64,000 nucleotides of DNA from Antedon mediterranea. Its lineage: Eukaryota > Echinodermata > Crinoidea > Comatulida > Antedonidae. The first letter of the stretch is position 1; every line of letters starts with the position of its first letter. The stretch spans positions 16,965,001-17,029,000 of the forward strand of contig NC_092680.1 in NCBI RefSeq assembly GCF_964355755.1, read 5' to 3'. Made by a program: the position numbers and the translations under genes. Of this stretch, positions 56,401 to 64,000 are shown in pieces. The notes beneath the pieces were generated by a model. The model made no database searches. It had not been told where the DNA came from and saw only the letters and a program-made list of their open reading frames with translations.

Positions 56401-57085
56401 TTTATGTAAATATGTGTCTGAAGAGATTTCTTTTGTATGGATGTATCTTGAAGTCAGAATCCAGATTCTGACTAAATTACACTCTACTTTGTATCTGCAT
56501 GTTAATGCCCCTTTTTGTATAAACCTTATTCCTGTCACAAAGCTAGCCGATCAAGAAGGTTACATTACAAACAAATAATTGTGTTGTTTATGAATGTTGT
56601 GTACTATTAATTCAAGTCATGCCTAATCAAGTGCTGACTCAAATTTGTGTTTGGAAGAGAATCATGCTTCTAATTCAACTAGTGGGTTCTAACATAAATA
56701 TTAAAACATTAAATATTGTCTTAATAAACATTCATGAATTAAATATGCTCCAATAAGTTATCTAATCAATTATTGGTTTATGTTTCCCGATTAAATATGG
56801 CTAATTGGCATTTTAGATTTTTTTTTAAATGAATTAAAACATTTGTAAAATGTTTCAATGCAGAATGTTCTTATTACATTTGTTTAGATTTCGGTATTGT
56901 TTTCCAAGGGGATAGATTGCAACACAAAATACTGTAATTGTATAATACTTGTGTGTTTTTCTTTTGTTGTTTCAATGTGTCCAGCAACAATGTTGGCACT
57001 TCTGTACAATAGTCTGTACATTTACGCAGTGAAAATAAAAGGCAACATTTGTAAGAGAAATACTTTTTTTCTGATAGTACAGGGA
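53460..57085. other. AT-rich intergenic region, no gene seen
   Basis: About 3.6 kb with only short, unconvincing frames. An AT palindrome cluster (TTATTAAATAATATTTAATA and similar) lies at 55493-55552. No long repeat was found. Confidence 0.55.
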
Positions 57086-57089
57086 TTTT

Positions 57090-60000
57090 TTTATATATAT
57101 ATAATAGTTTTGGACATGCGCAGAACACATTATTTTACTCTGCACATATTAATTATGATATAGTAACCAGTTATGTCAAAAAATATAAGGGTCGAAAATG
57201 TGCTATTTTTCGAAAATTATTTTTTCAAAAAATTCCAACGTTACTTTTTTTTCATATAATTGGTTACTATAGCATAATTTACATGCGCAGAACGCGTTAT
57301 TTGACCATGAGCATGTTAATTATTATAGTAACCAGTTATGTAACAAATATCAGAGTCGAAAATTTGCTATTTCTCGAACATTTTTCTGTACTAATAGTAC
57401 AGGGATTTGTTCAAAAAATGCCAAATTCCGACCTTGCTATTTTTCGATATAACTGGTTACTATAGCATAATTGACATGCGTAGAACATCATTATTTTACT
57501 CGGTGCATGTTAATTATGATATAGTACCCAGTTATGTCAAAAAATATAAGGGTAAAAAATGTGCTATTTTTCGAAAATTTCCCCGTACTTAATAGTACAG
57601 GGATTTTTTCAAAAACTTGCCAAGTTCCAACCTTACTATTTTTCGATATTACTGGTTACTATAGCATAATTGACATTCGCAGAACATATTATTTTACTCT
57701 GCGCATGTTAATTTACCTCCGCCAAGGAGGTATATGTAATCGGTAGCGTGTGTTTGTTTGTTTGTTTGTTTGTTAGCAGGATTACTCAAAAAGTAATCAC
57801 AAGATCTTTACCAAAATGAATAGACTGATAGATATGTGGTCAAGGACCATTCCATTACATTTTGGGACCACAGTCCCAATTCTGGACCACTTTTTAGTAT
57901 ACTTTTTCAGACCTGCTAGTGTTAAAAGATAGGACAGAATTTTTCAAAAGCCGGCGAGCAGTCTTAAAGTAACAAGTAAACTGAAATTGCATTTTCTCGA
58001 GAACTACTTGTCCAAAAAACTTCATTTTTTAACAAGAGGCAAGAGTTATAATTTGTGATTTGTAATTTTAAAACATAATTTGGTTTAATGTGCATGTTTT
58101 TTGATGCGAGTAGTTTAAAAAACCTATTTCTTTTCAAATTCACTCGTTTGATTTTCGCGTTGCTGTTCTATTGTTAGTCAACTGAAGCTATTGTTAATTG
58201 AAAGGCTTGTTACATAACCATTACACCAAACTCGCATACACATGCTTGTAATGAAATTAGCCTAAATCACAAACAGCATTAAGACTAAAAATATATATTT
58301 TTTTTTTTACCGGAGAAATCTTATGTAGGAGAATTTTACAGTAGAATGCACTCTCGGAGTGGCTTTCTAGTTATGATATAGTAACCAGTTATGTCAAGAA
58401 ATATAAGGGTAAAAAATGTGCTATTTTTCGAAAATTTCCCCGTACTTAATAGTACAGGGATTTTTTCAAAAACTTGCCAAGTTCCAACCTTACTATTTTT
58501 CGATATTACTGGTTACTATAGCATAATTGACATGCACAGAACATATTATTTTACTCTGCGCATGTTAATTTTTCATATAGTAATCAGTTATGTAAAAAAA
58601 TATAAGGATACAAAATGTGCTATTTTTCGAAAATTTCCCTGTACTATAGTAAGGAAAATTTTCGAAAAATGGCAAATTTTCGACCTTTTTAATTTTTGAC
58701 ATAAATGGTTACTATAGCATAATCAACATGCGCAGAGTCGAATAATGGGTTCTGCGCATTTTAATTGTGCTATAGTAACCAGTTTTATCGAAAAATAAAA
58801 AGGTCGAAAATTTGTCATTTTTTGAAAAAATCCCTCTACTATATAGTAAGGGAAATTTTCGAAAAATGGCCAATTTTCGACCCTTAAATTTTTTGACATA
58901 AATGGTTACTCTAGCATAATAAACATGCGCAAAGTCGAATAATGGGTTCTGCGCATGTCAATTGTGCTATAGTAACCAGTTTTATCGAAAAATAAAAGGG
59001 TCGAAAATTTGTCATTTTTTGAAAAAATCCCTGTACTATAGTAAGGGAAATTTTCGAAAAATGGCCAATTTTCGACCCTTTATTTTTTGACATAAATGGT
59101 TACTCTAGCATAATAAACATGCGCAGAGTCGAATAATGGGTTCTGCGCATGTCAATTGTGCTATAGTAACCAGTTTTATCGAAAAATAAAAGGGTCGAAA
59201 ATTTGTAATTTTTTGAAAAAATCCCTGTACTATAGTAAGGGAAATTTTCGAAAAATTGCCAATTTTCGACCCTTTTATTTTTGACATAAATGGTTACTAT
59301 AGCATAATAAACATGCGCAGAGTCGAATAATGGGTTCTGCGCATGTCAATTGTGCTATAGTAACCAGTTTTATCGAAAAATAAAAGGGTCGAAAATTGGT
59401 CATTTTTTGAAAAAATCCTTGTAGGCCTACTATAGTAAGGGAAATTTTCGAAAAATGGCCAATTTTTTACCTTTTTATTTTTTGACATAAATGGTTACTA
59501 TAGCATAATAAACATGCGCAGAATCGAATAATGGGTTCTGCGCATGTCAATTGTGCTATAGTAACCACTTTTGACATAAATGGTTACTATAGCATAATAA
59601 ACATGCGGAGTCGAAAAATAAAAAGGTCGAAAATTGGCCATTTTTCGAAAAACTCCTTGTACTATAGTATAGGGATTTTTTAGAAAAATGGCAAAAATTT
59701 CAAGTTTTTAAAATTCTAGTATTATGCGTTTTTATTGCTGTATATGATCATATATTGCTTTATAACCCAGTTATGCAGAAAAATAAAAGGTCGAAAATTG
59801 GCCATTTTTCGACAAAATATGGCCAAAATTTCAAGTTTTTAAAATTCAATTATTGTGCGTTTATATTGCTGTATATGATCATATATTGCTTTATGATTAT
59901 CTTATAGTTCCATAGAACCCAATTATGTCGGAAAAACAAGGTCGAAAAATGGCAATTTTTCGAAAAAATCCCTGTGCTATATATAGTTCAGGGATTTTTT

Positions 60001-60170
60001 CAAAATATGGCCAAAATTTCAAGTTTTTAAAATTCAATTATTGTGCGTTTATATTGCTGTATATGATCATATATTGCTTTATGATTATCTTATAGTACCA
60101 TAGAACCCAATTATGTCGAAAAATAAAAAGGTCGAAAATTTGCTATTTTTCGAAAAAAAACCTGTACTAA
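57090..60170. repeat. Array of ~194-bp hairpin units (amplified palindromic element)
   Basis: About 15 units. Each has inverted arms of about 75 bp: ATAGTAACCAGTT with CGAAAAATAAAAGGGTCGAA on one side, and TTCGACCCTTTTATTTTTG with ACATAAATGGTTACTATAGC on the other, around a TAGTACAGGGA/TAGTAAGGGA centre. Units are joined by CATGCGCAGA...TCTGCGCATG spacers. Near-regular spacers occur at about 58921, 59114, 59309 and 59509. The left part is more diverged; 59690-60170 changes to a related unit with GCTGTATATGATCATATATT. An unrelated insert occupies about 57714-58372. Confidence 0.88.
57714..58372. mobile_element. Insertion inside the hairpin array
   Basis: About 660 bp interrupt the array between GCATGTTAATT and TTATGATATAG, which are contiguous in other units. 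It begins ACCTCCGCCAAGGAGGTATA, contains (GTTT)n and GCAGGATTACTCAAAAAGTA, and ends GCACTCTCGGAGTGGCTTTC. No coding frame; the family is not identified. Confidence 0.65.
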
Positions 60171-60239
60171 TCGTTGAATCCAGCGCGAATCATTGTTAGG
60201 CATGCTATAATACAAAACGTTTAAACCATATCATTACGT

Positions 60240-62110
60240 ACTTCGACGCCTAATGGCAGCGCGCGTCAATGTTTTTAAGCATTCAGTTCACCTAAACCGA
60301 GAGAGAACACTACCCGTTCCCTCTTCTTGTATACGATATGTTCGTAATCTAATCTAGATGATACTTCTTACTGTATTGGTATTACAATTTCTAAGCATAC
60401 TTTTGGAATGTTTCTGATTGTTCTTATAATAATTATACATGGTTTCTTAAAATCTAAACACATTCTAGACTGTTTATGTAGATGTTACTGTATATTATGT
60501 TAGGAAATGGTAATTTATGACGATGTCAAACATCTTCAATACCGAGTGGCAAAGGCGCGCATATAGGCGCAGTATAATATCTAACTTGCCGTTTAACACA
60601 ATAGCATTCGTATTGATTTAGACTTGATACCATACGATGGCAAACGTTGACGATGTCAAACCTCTTCAATACCGATACAGCTGGCAAAGGCGCGCATATA
60701 GGCGCGGTATAATACCTAACTTGCCGTTTAAGACAATTGCATTCGTTCGATGTATGAAATGACCGTAAACTTTTTATGACAAACCTGTTCTTCAAGTCCC
60801 CAGCACCAAGGACAGTGCGTGTCTTATTGTAAAATCATTCAACATGGTCATCTAGCATTCGTTCGATAATTCTTTAGAAAATAAACCCAAAATCTTTACT
60901 TCGACGCCTAATGACAGCGTGCGTCAATGTTTTCAGTTTACAACCAAAGAGAGAACAGCGTCGTCTTACAATCACAATGCGTGTTCAAAATACCGGGATC
61001 ATACAAAATGCAAGACAGAGAAATAAAAAAAATACATATTTAAAACTGCACATATTATTTATTTTCAAATACCATATTCATTCAATCCAAGGATATAACA
61101 GCGCGAATCATTGTTCGGCATGCTATAACACAAACGTTTAAACAATAATCATTACTTCGACGCCTAATGACAGCGCGCGTCAATGTTTTTAAGCATTCAG
61201 TTCACCTAAACCGAGAGAGAACACTACCCGTTCCCTCTTCTTGTATACGATATGTTCGTAATCTTCTAGATAATACTTCTTACTCTATTGGTATTACAAT
61301 TTCTAAGCATACTTTTGGAATGTTTCTGATTGTTCTTATAATAATGTTTTCACTCTAGAATGTTCATGTAGATGTTACTGTATTATGTTAGGGAATGGTA
61401 ATTTATTACATCCATTGCCTATACCGTTTTGACTCATGATAATCTTGTAACGAAGGAGGGTGAGTGGAAATTGGTTTAGACTTGATACCAAGGTACATAC
61501 GATGGCAATTCGTCGCGTGCTGTACACTGAGAAAACGAAATAAAATCTTTTTTAACTTCGTGAAGAAGTCAAAGCCTTTGATTGTGTTTACTTCAATGGG
61601 TATTCGTTCGATGTACATAATGCATTGGGACATTGAATATTTATGAAAAACTCATCTTCAAGACCTCCCTCGATACAGCTGGAAAGGCGCGCAACGTGGA
61701 CGGGGTATTTAACACAATTCATTCGATGTATGTAATGACATTAAACATTTATGAAAAACTCATCTTCAAGACCCCCCCCCCCCCCAACCCTAATGCAATA
61801 AAAACCAGGTAGAGACATGGAAGGTTTACTTCGACGCCAATGACTGCGCGCGTCAATGTTTTCAGTTTACAACCAAAGAGAGAACAGCGTCGTCTTACAA
61901 TCACAATGGGTGTTCAAAACACCGGGGTCATACAAAATGCAAGACAGAGAAATAAAAAAAATATATATTTAAAACTGCACATATTATTTATTTTCAAATA
62001 CCATATTCATTCAATCCAAGGATATAACAGCGCGAATCATTGTTAGGCATGCTATAACACAAACGTTTAAACAATAATCATTACTTGGACGCCAAATGAC
62101 AGCGTCAATG
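60240..62110. repeat. Tandem segmental duplication, period about 915-930 bp
   Basis: Two different blocks recur in order. Block A (ACTTCGACGCCTAATG, then CGGTTCCC-type text ending CGATATGTTCGTAATC) starts near 60238 and 61155. Block B (TTTCAGTTTACAACCAAAGA through GCATGCTATAACACAAACG) starts near 60898 and 61828. Short internal repeats with GGCAAAGGCGCGCATATAGG occur at 60546 and 60684. No convincing gene; a C16 tract lies near 61772. Confidence 0.75.
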
Positions 62111-62119
62111 TTTTTAAGA

Positions 62120-64000
62120 CTAAGTCAGCTGTGTGACTTAGGCAAATAAGGAGAGCTGACATATGATCTGCCTAACTCACTGCTTATATCATTATACTGC
62201 CCTCTGTACATTATCTGAGTGCTTGTATATACATTTGCACATGCTCAGATCGTTTTTTGTGTTTCTGCCTAAGTCAGCTGTGTGACTTAGGCAATTAAGA
62301 AGAGGAGACTCATGATTTTTTAATTCTTTCTCTTTTATTGCTACTTTCCTTTTCTAAAATCATCAGTGTTAATTTTAATCTGAAGAGCTGATGCTATTAA
62401 ATTTTGTTACTTAAAGGTAGCATTTTTTGGATATCGACAGCCTCATAACAAAAGTGTCTAAGTCATAATTTTATTTTTCTGCCTAACTCACTGCTTATAT
62501 CAATATACTATATTTTTTGTGTTTCTGCCTAAGTCAGCTGTGTGACTTAGGCAATTAAGGAGAGCTGACTTATGATCTGCCTAACTCACTGCTTATATCA
62601 ATATACTATATTTTTTGTGTTTCTGCCTAAGTCAGCTTTGTGACTTAGGCAATTAAGGAGAGCTGACTTATGATCTGCCTAACTCACTGCTTATATCAAT
62701 ATACTATATTTTTTGTGTTTCTGCCTAAGTCAGCTTTGTGACTTAAGCAATTAAGGAGAGCTGACTTATGATCTGCCTAACTCACTGCTTATATCATTAT
62801 ACTGCACTCTGTACATTATCTGAGTGCTTTTATATACATTTGCACATGCTCAGATCGTTTTTTGTGTTTCTGCCTAAGTCAGATGTGTGACTTAGGCAAT
62901 TAGGGAGAGGAGACTCATGATTTTTTTAATAAAATAAGAAATACATTTTTATAGTATATTTTTTAACCCATTTGTTACAAATTCTTTCTCTTTTATTGCT
63001 ACTTTCCTTTTCTAAAATCATCAGTGTTAATTTTAATCTGAAGAGCTAATGCTATTAAATTTTGTTACTTAAAGGTAGCATTTTTTGTATATAGATGATA
63101 TCGACAGCCTCATAACAAAAGTGTCTAAGTCATAATTTGTGTTTTGTTTTTCTGCCTAACTCACTGCTTATATCAATATACTATATTTTTTGTTTTTCTG
63201 CCTAAGTCAGCTGTGTGACTTAGGCAATTAAGGAGAGCTGACTTATGATCTGCCTAACTCACTGCTTATATCAATATACTATATTTTATGTGTTTCTGCC
63301 TAAGTCAGCTGTGTGACTTAGGCAATTAAGGAGAGCTTACTTATGATATGCCTAACTCACTGCTTATATCAATATACTATATTTTTTGTGTTTCTGCCTA
63401 AGTCAGCTTTGTGACTTAGGCAATTAAGGAGAGCTGACTTATGATCTGCCTAACTCACTGCTTATATCATTATACTGTCTTCTGTACATTATCTGAGTGC
63501 TTTTATATACATTTGCACATGCTCAGATCGTTTTTTGTGTTTCTGCCTAAGTCAGCTGTGTGACTTAGGCAATTAGGGAGAGGAGACTCATGATTTTTTA
63601 AATAAAATAAGAAATACATTTTTATAGTATATTTTTTAACCCATGTGTTACAAATTCTTTCTCTTTTATTGCTACTTTCCTTTTCTAAAATCATCAGTGT
63701 TAATTTTAATCTGAAGAGCTAATGCTATTAAATTTTGTTAATTAAAGGTAGCATTTTTTGTATATAGATGATATCGACAGCCTCATAACAAAAGTGTCTA
63801 AGTCATAATTTTATTTTTCTGCCTAACTCACTGCTTATAACAATATACTATATTTTTTGTGTTTCTGCCTAAGTCAGCTGTGTGACTTAGGCAATTAAGG
63901 AGAGCTGACTTATGATCTGCCTAACTCACTGCTTATATCGATATACTATATTTTTTGTGTTTCTGCCTAAGTCAGCTTTGTGACTTAGGCAATTAAGGAG
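62120..64000. repeat. Satellite array with palindromic GCCTAAGTCA...TGACTTAGGC, runs off the right edge
   Basis: A ~98-bp unit holds the stem GCCTAAGTCA / TGACTTAGGC around GCTGTG, then AATTAAGGAGAGCTGACTTA, GCCTAACTCACTGCTTATAT and a TATACTATATTTTTTGTG run. Stems occur near 62131, 62267, 62527, 62625, 62723, 62871, 63200, 63298, 63397, 63545, 63867 and 63965. Longer spacers with TCTTTCTCTTTTATTGCTAC recur about every 600-675 bp, so this is a higher-order repeat. No gene seen. Confidence 0.93.

Noticed and set aside
60526-60795. 89-aa minus-strand frame with an internal repeat
   Set aside because: It coincides with short DNA repeats of the segmental duplication and is not kept in the duplicate copy.

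Overview
This is nuclear DNA from an animal: spliced genes with GT-AG (and two GC-AG) introns, AATAAA polyadenylation signals, a nuclear tRNA gene, and introns full of MITEs, SINEs, decayed LINE ends and minisatellites. It is clearly AT-rich (composition not computed). A 5S-rRNA-derived SINE, TA-flanked MITEs, frequent AGGCCTAG words and a single CHD1/CHD2-type gene all suit a marine invertebrate, probably a deuterostome such as an echinoderm. The species cannot be shown from the sequence.

Three protein genes and one tRNA gene are supported. (1) Minus strand, 681-6528: DCAF12, a WD-repeat substrate receptor of CRL4 ubiquitin ligase, in six coding exons that join without a frame break to 404 aa, with a candidate non-coding first exon near 8382-8500. 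(2) Plus strand, 11404-13233: an intronless polyubiquitin CDS of eight ubiquitin units plus a terminal Tyr, with a 1.7 kb intron in its 5' UTR. (3) Minus strand, 14303-14374: tRNA-Val(CAC). (4) Plus strand, 15560-52030: a CHD1/CHD2-class chromatin remodeller reconstructed here as 37 coding exons in perfect phase (5448 nt, 1815 aa). It has two chromodomains, a two-lobed SNF2 ATPase, a SANT-SLIDE region, a CHCT domain and a His/Arg/Ser-rich tail.

DCAF12 and polyubiquitin are divergent around a roughly 1 kb interval (8500-9500) that holds a CpG-rich stretch, a CRE-type palindrome, a TATA box, CCAAT boxes and an E-box. A ubiquitin-ligase receptor and a ubiquitin precursor therefore sit head to head. 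The rest is repeat-rich. CHD introns carry eight of ten copies of one MITE family, tRNA-derived and 5S-derived SINEs, and minisatellites with units of 20-107 bp, including about 42 copies of a 56-bp unit inside the ATPase-coding part. From 53.5 kb to the right edge no gene was found: first AT-rich DNA, then an array of about 194-bp hairpin units (57.1-60.2 kb), a tandem segmental duplication (60.2-62.1 kb), and a satellite with a short palindrome in each unit that runs off the window (62.1-64 kb).

A theme repeated at several loci is local tandem amplification of pieces of mobile elements (a SINE tail x5, a MITE interior x9, probably a MITE terminus x42, and whole hairpin elements).
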